The notes: generated by a model not told the origin, from the letters alone. 64,000 nucleotides of DNA from Brienomyrus brachyistius (GCF_023856365.1 NW_026042793.1:1-64000), one strand, 5' to 3'; positions 20,167 through 32,535 are shown, counted from the stretch's first letter. Numbers and translations are program-made.

Positions 20167-21076
20167 TGACGCAGCTCGTTGGACAAGCCTTCTATTCTAA
20201 CCCAGGTTATTACGTGATACTGGTTATTAATGAGTTCCATTTAAGTCACACATTAACAGACTCACGGTGTTTCGCAATTGAGTTTGAGCCGACCATTCAG
20301 CATAAAAATTGGTTAATAATCACAAGGCACAAGGTTTAAACTTATTCTGAGCACACAATTTAAACTTTTTATGACCGAACGTGCAGTGAAGAAGCGCTAC
20401 TGTCAACTGGTTGCAAAAGTCGCACTCATGGCAATCTGAAGGCATTTAAGCGGGATCATATGGGCTTATTATAGTTATTTTTATTTCTATTATTAGTAGT
20501 TATATTATTTTGTTTTATTTTCGGTGATTTCATTGTAGTTCTTTCGTATTAAACTGCAGTAAACTTTAACCCTATGTCTGACGAGATTCTCAGATGTAGC
20601 GCTTTGTTTCCAGGTTCAATTCGGACGAGTGTCTCCGTTTCTATATATCCTGGGAGAGATCTCTCTATTAGCGAACGGGAATACTTGTTATGAGGTTCTA
20701 ACCTAAATTATGTTGCGCTTGGACATAAGACCGATAGCTTAGTTACCTATCAGGACCATACTCGTATGTGTGTGCCTGCTTTAGACAAAGCAAGTTTAAC
20801 ACAACTTTGCGCTGTGAGCCAAGTGTGTGTCATTTAGAAATTGGGAGTCTCCTGTGCTTGAGACCCGCCGTGGTTAAGCACCATTTGCGACGAGATATAG
20901 TGCACTCACAATTTAAATCTGTCGCCGTAACGCGTGCGCCGTCTCGCTTCAGTAATTGTTTTAAGGGGTTTTATACTGTGCAAGGCACAGAAGAAGGCCA
21001 CAAGCAGCATGCGCATGCATTAAATGTGTGTGTCACTCATCTAGCGTCGGCAACCGCCTAGCTATATCTTTGGTTA
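20167..21076. other. No gene seen; leader of the LTR-like unit or unique DNA
   Basis: One 97-residue frame (20768-21061) has no recognisable domain. The sequence runs directly into the minisatellite. Confidence 0.35.
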
Positions 21077-22890
21077 CCTCTAGTGGTCAGGCATAGAACT
21101 ACCACTCCATTTCGAAATTGCGCCTCTAGTGGCCAGGCATAGAACTACCACTCAATTTCGATATTGCGCCTCTAGTGGCCAGGCATAGAACTACCACTCC
21201 ATTTTGATATTGCGCCCCCGGTGGTCAGGCATAGAACTACCACTCCATTTCGATATTGCGCCCCCGGTGGTCAGGCATAGAACTACCACTCCAGTTCGAA
21301 ATTGCGCCTCTAGTGGTCAGGCATAGAACTACCACTCCATTTCGAAATCGCGCTTCTAGTGGTCAGGCATAGAACTACCACTCCATTTCGATATTGCGCC
21401 CCCGGTGGTCAGGCATAGAACTACCACTCCATTTCGAAATTGGGCTTCTAGTGGTCAGGCATAGAACTACCACTCAATTTTGAAATTGCGCTTCTAGTGG
21501 CAAGCCATAGAAGTACTACTCCATTTCGAAATCGCGCCTCTAGTGGTCAGGCATAGAACTACCACTCCATTTCGATATTGCGCCCCCGGTGGTCAGGCAT
21601 AGAACTACCACTTCATTTCGAAATTGCGCTTCTAGTGGTCAGGCATAGAACTACCACTCAATTTTGAAATTGCGCTTCTAGTGACAAGCCATAGAACTAC
21701 TACTCCATTTCGAAATCGCGCCTCTAGTGGTCAGGCATAGAACTACTATTCCATTTCGAAATCGTGCCTCTAGTGGTCAGGCATAGAACTACCACTCCAT
21801 TTCGAAATTGCGCCTCTAGTGGCCCGGCATAGAACTACCACTCAATTTCGATATTGCGCCTCTAGTGGCCAGGCATAGAACTACCACTCCATTTTGATAT
21901 TGCGCCCCCGGTGGTCAGGCATAGAACTACCACTCCATTTCGATATTGCGCCCCCGGTGGTCAGGCATAGAACTACCACTCCAGTTCGAAATTGCGCCTC
22001 TAGTGGTCAGGCATAGAACTACCACTCCATTTCGAAATCGCGCCTCTAGTGGTCAGGCATAGAACTACCACTCCATTTCGATATTGCGCCCCCGGTGGTC
22101 AGGCATAGAACTACCACTCCATTTCGAAATTGGGCTTCTAGTGGTCAGGCATAGAACTACCACTCAATTTTGAAATTGCGCTTCTAGTGGCAAGCCATAG
22201 AAGTACTACTCCATTTCGAAATCGCGCCTCTAGTGGTCAGGCATAGAACTACCACTCCATTTCGATATTGCGCCCCCGGTGGTCAGGCATAGAACTACCA
22301 CTCCATTTCGAAATTGCGCTTCTAGTGGTCAGGCATAGAACTACCACTCAATTTTGAAATTGCGCTTCTAGTGACAAGCCATAGAACTACTACTCCATTT
22401 CGAAATCGCGCCTCTAGTGGTCAGGCATAGAACTACTATTCCATTTCGAAATCGTGCCTCTAGTGGTCAGGCATAGAACTACCACTCCATTTCGAAATTG
22501 CACCCCCGGTGGTCAGGCATAGAACTACCACTCCATTTCGATATTGCGCCCCCGGTGGTCAGGCATAGAAGTACCACTCCATTTCGATATTGCGCCCCCG
22601 GTGGTCAGGCATAGAACTACCACTCCAGTTCGAAATTGCGCCTCCAGTGGTCAGGCATAGAACTACCACTCCATTTCAAAATCGCGCCTCCAGTGGTCAG
22701 GCATAGAACTACAACTCCATTTCGATATTGCGCCCCCGGTGGTCAGGCATAGAACTACCACTCCATTTCGAAATTGCGCTTCTAGTGGTCAGGCATAGAA
22801 CTACCACTCAATTTTGAAATTGCGCTTCTAGTGGCAAGCCATAGCAGTGCCACTCCATTGAAATTGCACCTCTAGTGGTCCGCCATAGTA
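21077..22890. repeat. 46-bp minisatellite, ~39 units, 15-unit higher-order repeat
   Basis: The unit is GCGCCTCTAGTGGTCAGGCA, then TAGAACTACCACTCCATTTC and GAAATT. Variant units carry CCCCCGGTGG instead of CTCTAGTGG. The variants recur in the same order at a spacing of 690 bp (CTCAATTTCGATATTG at 21151 and 21841; the CTACTATTCC variant at 21741 and 22431), so 15 units form a higher-order unit. Each unit holds an inverted pair AGTGGT...ACCACT around a 13-base loop; in the GGTGGT variant the five pairs GTGGT/ACCAC remain. Confidence 0.95.
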
Positions 22891-23674
22891 GGTTAACAAC
22901 ATCTGAGTTGGGTCTCTGGTGGTCAACTGCGGTGATACAACACGCATAATTGGACACACAGGTTCTTGCCTGAAAGCAGGAATCAACTTCACAGACTAAA
23001 TCAGTTTGATCACAATACATTAACATCCAATTAGGTTATTGTTGCATAACTAATTGATGTTTACAATTGAATAAGAAACACAATTCATTTGGTTTGATTC
23101 CCGTTTAACCTTTTTGATTTATTTTAGGTTTTATTTCACCTTATGCTTTCATTCATTCCATCTCCCCCAACAAGGGGACTTGCATAGAAGTTCAACCACT
23201 ATTAACAACAGTAAACCAGTTACGTACACAATCCCATCAGGAAGTCGTTTGGATGTGATCAGTTGAGCCCTTCGGGTGCTGGGTGCTTACCATTCGCTCT
23301 CTGTTGGTTGAGCTTGTCTGTGGCTCTGCTGTCACTGCTTGTGATCGTACAGTTTGTCAGAACCGAAGGGGAGTTCTCAGCAATTGGATGCCCAAAAGCG
23401 TGTCAGCCCGGCTACACCCACTGACTCATTACGGGCAAGGCTGACAGGTACCTCAGGCGGTCATTACAACTTTTGAGCAGGACTTCGTTTAGGGTGAGTT
23501 CTGAGAACGGCCCTAGCTTGGACTCTCACTAGGGTGGGTGATACCTGAAGGCAATTTTGCCAGCCGATAAGCTCCACCTGGGTTGTCTCAGTTGTGCATA
23601 CAGAATACGCCCTTCCAAGTTAACATTGCTGGGGATCGGGGGAGTGGAAGCCGGACTCAGGCTTGCTTGGCTGG
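22891..23674. other. No gene recognised
   Basis: Mixed sequence to the right of the minisatellite. The part at 23180-23660 is less AT-rich and could be decayed retroelement internal sequence, but no motif supports that. Confidence 0.3.
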
Positions 23675-24016
23675 GAGAATGATTCCTGGTCTTAGAGGAA
23701 TGTTTAATGAGGAGAGGTTAGCTGAGCTGAATCTGTTTAGCCTCGAGCAAAGGAGACTAAGGGGGGACATAATCCAGGTGTTAAATCTGGTCATTGCATT
23801 ACATTTTTTTTGTATCCACTCCTTTATTTCGTGTTTATTGTTTGTTAGGTGTAATGTCTGTCTTATGTTAGTTATATCCATCCATCCATTTTCCAAACTG
23901 CTTATCCTACTGGGTCGCGGGTGGTCCGGAACCTATCCCGGAATGTGGAATGGGCACGAGGCAGGGAACAATCCAGGATGGGGGGCAGCCCATCACAGGG
24001 CACACTCACACACAAA
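23675..24016. repeat. Patchwork: CR1 fragment, LTR-like piece, truncated SINE
   Basis: 23675-23780 equals 18446-18551 (CR1), 23781-23876 equals 19893-19995 (LTR-like unit), and 23877-24016 is a truncated SINE on the minus strand ending in ACACTCACACACAAATC. The first two pieces occur in the same order and orientation 5.2 kb upstream but 1.34 kb apart there, so this is that locus duplicated with an internal deletion. Confidence 0.8.
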
Positions 24017-24411
24017 TCGTGATTATATTATTGCACTATACTGTATAAATAAAAAGTAAACTTAATACCAGTTGTGGTAATAAAGTGCACAGAGAGTAAG
24101 AGAGAGTAGGGTTTCACATAAACGTATGTTCATTAGCATTTAGTATTCTGATGGCTTTGGGGTTAGAAGCTCTTATTAAATCTGGTTGTTCTGCAATGCA
24201 TACTGCGGTAACGTTTACCAGAGGGCAGAAGTTCAAACATCTCATGTGCTAGGTGCGTGGGATCTTTTTTAAATATAATTATGCATATGTAGAACTAGGG
24301 ATATGATCCTGTTAAGTATGATAGTTCTGTCTCATTATTGCAGGATCGACATCCATAGTAACTGTGGTGATCTATCCATTTGTGTGCATGTCTGTGTGTG
24401 TGTGTGCGAGC

Positions 24412-24675
24412 GGGTATACCTATCCTACCCCATAGCGTGATAAATACCTGTTTTTTTTTTCCCTTATGGGGACCACGAAACTGAAAACCAGGAAAACTCT
24501 ATTTTATAAAAATCTGTGACTGCTGTGGAAAAACTAAAAATGCAAAACCTCTTTTATTTTGCTTGGTTACTTATGGTTATGGTTAGGGCAGGGTGGGGGT
24601 TAAGATTGTCATAGTTAGCGTTAGCATTTATCCAATAGAAGTCAATGAGCGGGCCCCATAAGGATAGGTATACCC
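24412..24675. mobile_element. Small TIR element (MITE-like), ends GGGTATACCTATCCT
   Basis: A perfect 15-bp inverted repeat, GGGTATACCTATCCT at 24412-24426 and AGGATAGGTATACCC at 24661-24675, bounds 264 bp of non-coding DNA. No clear target duplication is visible. The copy lies between GT-rich and ATGG-rich runs. Confidence 0.65.
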
Positions 24676-24758
24676 TATGTGTGTGCATGTGTGTGTTTGT
24701 CCCATATTGCCTGGGCTTCAGGATACCTCATAACCCGGAACTTCATCAGAAGTAGTTA

Positions 24759-24816
24759 GAAAATGGATGAATGGATGGATGGATGGATGGATGGATGGAT
24801 GGATGGATGGATGGAC
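24759..24816 (+). repeat. (ATGG)n microsatellite
   Basis: About 14 ATGG units, one interrupted (ATGAATGG), like the tails of the SINE family in this window. The preceding sequence is not clearly that SINE. Confidence 0.8.
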
Positions 24817-25194
24817 AGATCAATAAAAGTACAGAACATCCATTTTACAAAGAACCATCAACACTAAATGTATGCACTGGTCATGCTCCTGGAAATTAAA
24901 CTTCTTTTCTGAAAAGCAGCATGTTCATAAATTAGCTGCTGTTATACCTTGGGGGAACAAATGCAGATGAAATTGTAAAACAAACTGCAGTGGCAAAACA
25001 GTTCTGGCTGCCTGTGCTGCCCTGCCTGCCCGCCCTCCTGCCCATTACGTCCTGCCTGTGCCACCCTCCTGCCTGCCCTCCTGCCTGTTTACGTCTTTCC
25101 TGTGTGCCCTGCTGCCAGTTATTCTGTATTTACATCCGGACTTAACTAATTGAACCATATAAACCATATAAATCAGGACTTTGTTAACGTGACT

Positions 25195-25400
25195 TCTGAC
25201 CTGTGGAGGATGGGCTCCCCCTTTCACTCTGGTTCCTCCAAAGGTTTCTTACTATGACTGAGTTTATCCTTGCCAATGTCGCTTTCTAATTTTTCAGGCT
25301 AGATCTTGCTCACTGGGACAATTGGGCAGGGACAAAGTAAAGTGCTTTGAGACAATGTAAGGCTATGAAAATGTACTATACAAAATAAAGTGAATTGACT
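25195..25400 (+). mobile_element. L2-like LINE 3' end
   Basis: It starts GAGGATGGGCTCCCCCTTTC and ends ATACAAAATAAAGTGAATTG followed by ACTTGAG, the usual 3' terminus of fish L2-like LINEs with an AATTGA-type tail. No coding part remains. Confidence 0.65.
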
Positions 25401-27247
25401 TGAGTAATGTGGCACAAAGCAACCCTTCTTTGCCACAGGAAATGTCTGGTGCAATTTCTTTTTTAATTGTACATGTCAATTGCATAATACCCTAAACTAA
25501 TTCATTATTATTTCTATTATTATCATCATCATCAGTATTTCATTAGTATTCCATGGTATTTAGATTTTTCAGGAATCAGTGTGTGTACTGTATACTTTTT
25601 AATTTATTTGCACTATGTGTAGTGTCTCTGCAGCTGTATATACTTGCTGCATTATGCACAAGAACTTCCCTCAGGCATCAGTATAGTTAATCAAATGTAA
25701 TATTTCTTGCTTGTTTATTAAGTTGTTTTAGGTATTTTGTGTGTTCCACTTAATTTAGTGTAATTAGTCCTAGTTGACTCAGGTTTAGTTAGATTTTTCC
25801 TTCTGTTGTTCCTCTGCATCATGCTACTGTCATAAAATTTCAATGTCTTACCTAACTTAAGAGTTTTGTGCATTGTGTTTTGGAGAGAAAGAAATCATTA
25901 CTTTTTTTCTTTAGATTCATCCACTGATTCTATCACCTATGACACATTCCCCCTGAATATTTGTTTGTTTATTTATGTATTTGCTTGGGGGATGGAATTA
26001 ACAAACAGAAATAACTGAATGAATCAGGGTAGTGAAAAACATTTATAAACTTATCATTTTGGTATTGGTACGATCCTGTTCTGGTTAGTTAGCCGAGGGA
26101 GTAAATCATCCGGAGTTTCATCTCTCAATCTCCTCCTACACCCACTCAGCATCACAGTATGGACTCCCCAATGCAACTGATCTGCACGTATTTGTACTCT
26201 GGGAGGAAATTGAAGCCCCCATAGGAAAAACTCAAAGCCTACAGACATATGCACAAAACCAGGGGACATGCTCAGTTCTGCAGGCCTGGAAGTGTGAGAG
26301 AAGGCTATTTATTGAGTTTCCCCTCTGCCCCTGGTAAAGATGAAACATGCACAAGTCATTAAACACACATATACTTACATGAAAGTCTGACTGATACTGG
26401 AGCTTCCAGTGCCCGTAAACCAGGTACTGGGGTACTCCATTTCCTTCTTGATAATTAGCGCCATTGAAAAAAAAACGGTGCCTTTCCTAATATTAACTGA
26501 CTCTCAGACAAATGTACTGCTTGAAGACCCTGCCACTATTCGCATTTTCCAGCAGGAGTCACAAATCTTCATTGCATTCAGTTTATTCTCAGATGAGCTC
26601 ATGCATGTTTCTATGTGCATCTTTACACTTAAACAAATACAGCTAACCTCTGTTGTTATATTCCATATATATTTGTCGTGACTGGCCTTTTTTCTCAAAT
26701 GATGGATTTCTGAAACTAAAACTGACAGTATTCTAAAATATTTATATTGCCACATCATCGACACATGTTCTAATATGACATAGCATTCCCCTGGACCATA
26801 GTGCGACTTAGAGACAAGATATAACATGCCCTTCACGGTAAAACACTAGATAGGTGCAACACTTAATGTCAACGTTGTCAATGTCAATGTTGACTTAATG
26901 TCAACGTTAAATTCATGGATTCGCAAATTAAGTAACACGGTTACAGTACAAAAACGAGCAGAGCTGTGTATGGCATGACTATCTCGCGGCGGCGACAAAA
27001 TATGCTTATCCTTCTAATTATTCAGAAGAAAATATATTTGCAAGCACAGCCGTTCACGGCTTCCGTACAAAAAGCTGTCACTACGCTACAGGAAGAATAC
27101 ACGACCAATATAGGATTTACACAAGTCTGCTTCTTTTGTTTTATTTAGTAACAACTTTCACAAAAATTGACAGCAATACTGCTAAAAGTGCAGATCTGTT
27201 GCCAAATTAAATAAACAAAGAAATTAATCATAAAAATATTCAAAGTA
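25401..27247. other. No gene seen
   Basis: AT-rich sequence. Opposed open frames at 26409-26836 overlap each other and lack any domain. A short direct repeat of AATGTCAACGTT occurs at 26865-26910. Confidence 0.4.
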
Positions 27248-27255
27248 TATACAGC

Positions 27256-27399
27256 CAGGGGCGCCGCTAGCAATTTTGGGCCCTATGACAAAATATGAGG
27301 TTGGGCCCCCCTATCACACCCATTCAGATCTCTGGGGGCCCCTAAAGGGCGTGGGCCCTTAGAATTGTCCCAACTTTCCCCCCCTTAGCGGCGCCCCTG
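27256..27399. mobile_element. hAT-type MITE, 144 bp, 8-bp target duplication
   Basis: The ends are CAGGGGCGCCGCTA and TAGCGGCGCCCCTG, a perfect 14-bp inverted repeat. TATACAGC is duplicated at 27248-27255 and 27400-27407. The CAGGGG start and the 8-bp duplication are hAT hallmarks. The interior is rich in GGGCCC and has no coding frame. Confidence 0.9.
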
Positions 27400-27961
27400 T
27401 ATACAGCTAACCATTTCCAATCGAAAAGTACATACAAGTCTCCAATATAAGTTATACAATGGAGCGCAGATAAAACTTTTAAATAGTAATTAACCAAACT
27501 ATATAAAGAATACAAGTTTGAATACAGGTAATTTGTATAAATTTTACTGTGTTCAGACTGAAAAATCAGCACCAGCCTTACACACATTGCAGTTCTGCTT
27601 TTTTCTTCTTTTAGCATAATTACCCGTTTCACGTTCACGAGGCAGAAGATCCCTGCAAATGTGAAAATTCACAAGTAACAGGCACCATTAACCTCAAGCC
27701 ATAACAGTCTGCTAGCCTGAACAATAGCAAACTCTATGTATTACCAATTATTACGCAGGTTGTCACTTTATCAAATCATGACTGTTACTAAGAAGTGGGA
27801 GTGAAACGCGTGTCACGAGATCTCGCGATATTACAACATGACGAGATTTCTCGTTGGAGCGAAAAGCCGTTTCACGAATGCGCTGCAAATGAGCTGCTGT
27901 AAATATGTCGGCATCTGACTAAATTACTATAGTAGATACCCCAGACACTTTTGAATCTTTT

Positions 27962-28114
27962 GTGTGTCAGCATTTCGGGTGCCCGGCGGAAAATATAAAT
28001 GGCGAAAGGGAGACAGACAAAACACGAACCATCTGTAAGGACTGTAGAAAGCTAATGCCGCACACAGCGGCTAATGCTACTACTAACTACTATGCAAAGC
28101 CATTTGCAGCACCA
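27962..28114 (+). pseudogene. BED-type zinc finger remnant of an hAT transposase
   Basis: An open segment reads VCQHFGCPAENINGERETDK, then TRTICKDCRKLMPHTAANAT and TNYYAK before a stop at 28117. The aromatic and basic start, Cys-x2-Cys pair and TTN segment follow the BED finger found at the N-terminus of many hAT transposases. The His pair of a complete finger is not visible before the stop. No catalytic part follows; the dispersed repeat at 28361 is next. Confidence 0.6.
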
Positions 28115-28360
28115 TCATAGCTCTTTATTTAAATTCACTGCACCGGTGAAGAAAACATTTTTAAAAAAATGTTATGTTTATTATTGGGTGCTTTCCACTT
28201 CATGCACCCACATACAGCGCTAGCTTAAAGCAATGCATTCTGGTCCTGACGCAATGCATCATGGTTATATTTTTTATCGCCCGTTGCATTACGTCACCAT
28301 GTCACATGGTACCAAAACTCCGCGAGAGCAAGACACATCAGGCAGCACCTCTTAGCAGGC

Positions 28361-28846
28361 TGCACAGGCTGGATCCGCCTCCATTACGACACAACTTTGC
28401 CCTTATTGGCTTAAGATTTTAGTTACATACATGACGTTTGTATATCTGCTATTTCTCCCGAGAAGCAGGTAAAGCGGTAACTGCTTTTCAATTAATTTAC
28501 TTGGTAAAATTAAATTTAAATAAATGATATGAATATTGTAATAGTACTCGTGAGCTTTGTTTGTTGTTAGTTACTGTAATGTTGCGCTGCTTTATTTGTT
28601 TAATCGTCTTGTCTGTGAAGACATTCAAGTTAATCAAATAAGAACTGCACTGTACACTGTACATGACCATAAAAACTTTGAATCCTTGAAATAAATGTTT
28701 TTGATCTTTTCCTTGGCAGTTATCTTTTTACACAGGGCCTCTATGTACACAATAGTTATTTTTTTCACGACTAACAGTATGGATCAGGAGTTGGTTATTG
28801 TAAAAGAAGTAATGTGCATGCAGGTGATATTTGTATAGATTTATAT
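28361..28846 (+). repeat. Second copy of the 1951-2441 dispersed repeat
   Basis: It is parallel to the copy at 1951-2441, including AATAAATGTTTTTGATCTTT near 28690 and the TATGGATCAGGAGTTGGTTA block. It then continues uniquely from 28847 with TACCCCTAGGTGATAAGTTT. Confidence 0.75.
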
Positions 28847-29299
28847 TTACCCCTAGGTGATAAGTTTGACAGTCATTTCTTTTACCGTTTGGCCTCTCGG
28901 TTGAACATAATAGTGGCGCGAGCAGCTCCACTTGGTTTTTTAAAAATACTCAGCCATGAACTTTTGGTGAACTCAGGTGAATCCCTTCCTTCAGTAGTAA
29001 ACCTTGGTAGTTTCAGCCGTTTACACATTGTCTCACTAAAAGGTTGATAATATATTTGTCCTTTTACATAGTGATAAAATATACGCGATAAAAATGTGAA
29101 TATTCATAGATTCAGGACTAACAAAGTAGCTAACAGAAACTCAGACTAACAAAAGGTGCAAATACATACTCAGTTGGTTCCATTGTGTTGATTACATTAT
29201 AATGTTTACATTGTAATGATTATATCATGGATATTTGGCATACTTTTTATAAAATCGTAATTCTTATATTCTGCGTTATATAGTGCTAAATAATATTCC

Positions 29300-29525
29300 A
29301 TAGATGGATGGACTTTATTAATCCCCGTGGGGAAATTGTGTTTTTTATGTCTCCCTCAACTTACTCTTTGTGGAGTAAGTTGTCCGCGAAGTGCAGCTAC
29401 CTGTTGGGGCGCCCAGGGAGCTGGGGGTTAAGGGCCTTGCTCAAGGACCCACAGACGTGCTGAGGCTGGGTTAGTTTCAACTGGTGACCTCATTACAGGC
29501 ACAAGGACTGACCCCTGCCCCCCAA
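29300..29525 (+). repeat. Dispersed fish repeat, second copy at 45905-46135
   Basis: Both copies contain a TTTATT(A/G)(A/G)TCCC(C/T)GTGG opening, GAGTAAGTTGTC, and GAGCTGGGGGTTAAGGGCCT followed by GCTCAAGGAC. They are non-coding. Confidence 0.65.
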
Positions 29526-30644
29526 CTGTGTATGAGTAGCATTTATGCTGTTTCTTGAGTGTGAGCTAGTACATAAACCAGCTAGTGCTCACCATTGCAA
29601 AAATACTCTAGCTTTCTGTCATACACATTTTTTTATTTTCTTACATTGTCCGTTTTTGTTCATAGTCTGTAATATTCTGAATAACGACAATGTAGAGGAA
29701 AAACAGATTAAATTCTCCTTGTTTGTAATTTCCCCATGTAATCCACTGCCTTGTGGTAAGAGGTGCAAAAGTCAGACGCGTTGAATGATGAGGATACGAT
29801 ATTGAGTTTAGTTCTTGAGAGGATTTATTCATATGATATTTTAACACACAGTACTTTGAACTGGTTTGTTTGGCGCAAAAGGGCCGATATGCAGACACCA
29901 TCACACATGGCAAATACGGTCAATGACTGTTTCACTTTGCACCTTCAGCCCTGAGCCGCGTAATCTCAGCACCTTTAATAACAACCATTGCTGCCTCCTA
30001 CAGGTGGGAATACACTTAGACAATAGTAAATATCACTAAGGCAGGCAAGTACCTCTCGTTTCAAGTGTTGCAATACTATATAACATTATATTATAAACAA
30101 TAAATACGAATAAATAAAAACATTAAACAAATAAACATAATCAATAATATTCATGAATAATTATGCTTAATATACAAATAAAAGAATAGCTCCTGCAGAT
30201 GATTTCAGATAACTACTGGAACAATGAGTTCTGGAGGGGAGCAAGCTCTGTTACATGCTATAGAAATGTTGATCTGATTCCTTTCATTATCAGATTGTTA
30301 CCACTGTTAAAAACCACAGATATTGTATTCTGATTGTATGCATTTCCTTATTAGGGCATGTCAGTTACTTCTGTTAAAAAATCCGTTTATTCTGACGTCG
30401 TAAATTTCCTGATCAGAGTTTACCCTCTTTAAAGTGATGGAGGTCCACTTGTGCGAAAGATACATCGATATGCATATGAGATTTCGTTTGTGCCAAAAAT
30501 ATGTAAATAGCACACAGTCCATGTCGACTGAGCATGTGACAAAGAATTTTTCTGTGACAATTCTATTTTGTCAATGAGTTTGTCTGTGGAGCCCCTGAAG
30601 GGACCTAATGGTGTCCGCTAATTAGATACCCAGAAATAAACTGT
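29526..30644. other. No gene seen
   Basis: AT-rich. Opposed frames at 29545-29954 have no domain. No regulatory motif stands out. Confidence 0.4.
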
Positions 30645-30921
30645 GTGGCTCCTGCCCAAGCATTGCTGCCCAAACAGCAGCTTCCTCCTTATGCCACCGA
30701 GGGAGGAGTAGCCAGTGGTTCCCCTGCCCCTTCCCCTCTCCCCCCTGCAGACGAGGATCATAACCATTCAGCACCCGACTCTACCTCCTTCTCGGTGAAG
30801 AAGTGCCGTGGCGAAACACTCAGGCAGCAGGACGAGGTAGCAGAAATTCTTGCCCCTATGTTGGTATGTCCAAATCCTCAAGGGGGAGATAAGGTTTGCT
30901 CATCTGACACTGTAGATGAAG
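30645..30921 (+). pseudogene. Retroviral-like gag remnant, left part
   Basis: A proline-rich open segment, with features like matrix or linker regions of gag, leads straight into a CR1 insertion. The homologous right part is at 31925-32138. The identification rests mainly on continuity with that part. It is an old, broken endogenous copy. Confidence 0.35.
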
Positions 30922-30929
30922 GAGTTGAA

Positions 30930-31916
30930 CATAAGAACATAAGAACTATACAAACGAGACGAGGCCATTCGGCCCATCAAGCTCGCTTGGGGAGAACTAA
31001 ACTAATAGCTCAGAGTCGTTAAAATCTTATCTAGCTCTGATTTAAAGGAACCCAAGGATTCAGCTTGCACTACATTATCAGGAAGACTATTCCATACTCT
31101 ACACGCTGCGTAAAGAAGTGCTTCCTTAAATCCAGCTTGAAATGTTCTCCCGCTAATTTCCACCTATGGCCACGAGTTCGTGTATTTAAACTAATGCTGA
31201 AGTAACTATTTGGTTGAACAGCATCCAAACCTGTTAGAATCTTATATACCTGGATCATGTCCCCCCTCAATCTCCTTTGCTTGAGACTGAACAGATTTAG
31301 CTCAAGTAACCGTTCCTCGTATGACATTCCTCTAAGACCAGGAATCATTTTTGTGGCCCTACGCTGCACCTTTTCTAAGGCCACAATGTCCTTTTTAAGA
31401 TATGGTGACCAAACCTGCACACAATATTCTAGGTGAGGTCTCACCAAGGAATTGTATAATCTTAGCATTACCTCCCTTGACTTAAACTCCACACACCTGG
31501 AGATATACCCCAACATCCTATTGGCCTTTTTTATTGCTTCCCCACACTGGCGAGAATGGGACATGGAAGCATCAACATACACACCAAGGTCTTTCTCATG
31601 ATCAGCTACCTTTATTTCAGTGACACCCATGAAATACCTGTACTTTATATTTCTGCTCCCTAGATGGAGTACCTTATATTTATCGACGTTAAATTTCATC
31701 TGCCAGGTATCGGCCCAGTCACTAATTAAATCAAGATCCCGCTGTAGCTGCTGAGCCACTAATTCAGTATCTGCTACACCACCCACCTTGGTGTCATCTG
31801 CAAATTTCACCAGTTTACTGTATATATTGGTATCCATATCATTTATGTAAATTAGGAACAATAGTGGTCCTAAAATCGAACCCTGCGGTACCCCACTATG
31901 AACGCAAGCCCACTGT
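30930..31916 (-). mobile_element. CR1-like LINE, 5' truncated, 8-bp target duplication
   Basis: The minus-strand frame (31930-31070) holds the reverse-transcriptase block HSGVPQGSILGPLLFLIYIN, the catalytic FADD in VKFADDTK, and the C-terminal motifs RPHLEYCVQVWSPYLKKD and KQRRLRGDMIQVYKILTG. The 3' end is the TTCTTATG-type tail at 30930-30945. GAGTTGAA is repeated at 30922-30929 and 31917-31924. The upstream half of ORF2 (endonuclease and the first RT motifs) is absent. It interrupts a gag-like remnant. Confidence 0.9.
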
Positions 31917-31924
31917 GAGTTGAA

Positions 31925-32138
31925 GGACATTGCCAGTGACCTGCTGGACCCCAGGCAGAACAGGCCTCACCATGCGACAGCCCTTCAGAGACTGGTCCTC
32001 CTGCGCATGGACTGGGGCATGATGCATCAGTTTAAACAGGAGCCTGGTAAATCCTGCGAGTGCTACACCAAGCGACTGATGGCAGCATTCTCCAACTACA
32101 GTGGGATGGACTCCACAACGGACCGAGAGTGTATGTGA
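31925..32138 (+). pseudogene. Retroviral-like gag remnant, right part
   Basis: The open segment corresponds in reverse orientation to 59700-60150, where the same protein-like order is found. It resembles capsid sequence of endogenous retroviruses by pattern. No gag-pro junction or complete domain remains. The left part at 30645-30921 is in a different frame. Confidence 0.5.
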
Positions 32139-32535
32139 TGTAAAATACACTAAGATAGGTAAAAACTCTTTTGTGGACTAAGTAAAACAAACATTTTATG
32201 TTCTAGTTTTCTTAAAACTACTGAAACAAATAATTGGCTACACTGCAGTTCCGCTGTTTTGTTTGGCACCCCTGCATGTCGTGCATTGTGTGGAAAAAAC
32301 CTGAAGGCTGAGGAATGTTACGTAACACAGCTAGAATGTAAAAACTCTCTCTGGTGTAATTCACTGCATAAAACCAATGGTGTTAAGTGTGATGTCTTCT
32401 TCATAACACTCCCTGATGTTTGTGTCCGTGACCATGAGATAGGGTGGGCTGCTTTTCTTCCTTCCTTTGACTAGTATTCCTCCTAAATTGTTCATCTGTA
32501 TTTGCTGCATTGGTACTTGATGTGCGTGTGCCTTG

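Noticed and set aside
21077..22890. CRISPR-like direct repeats
   Set aside because: Units are contiguous with no unique spacers, and the genome is a vertebrate's; it is a minisatellite.
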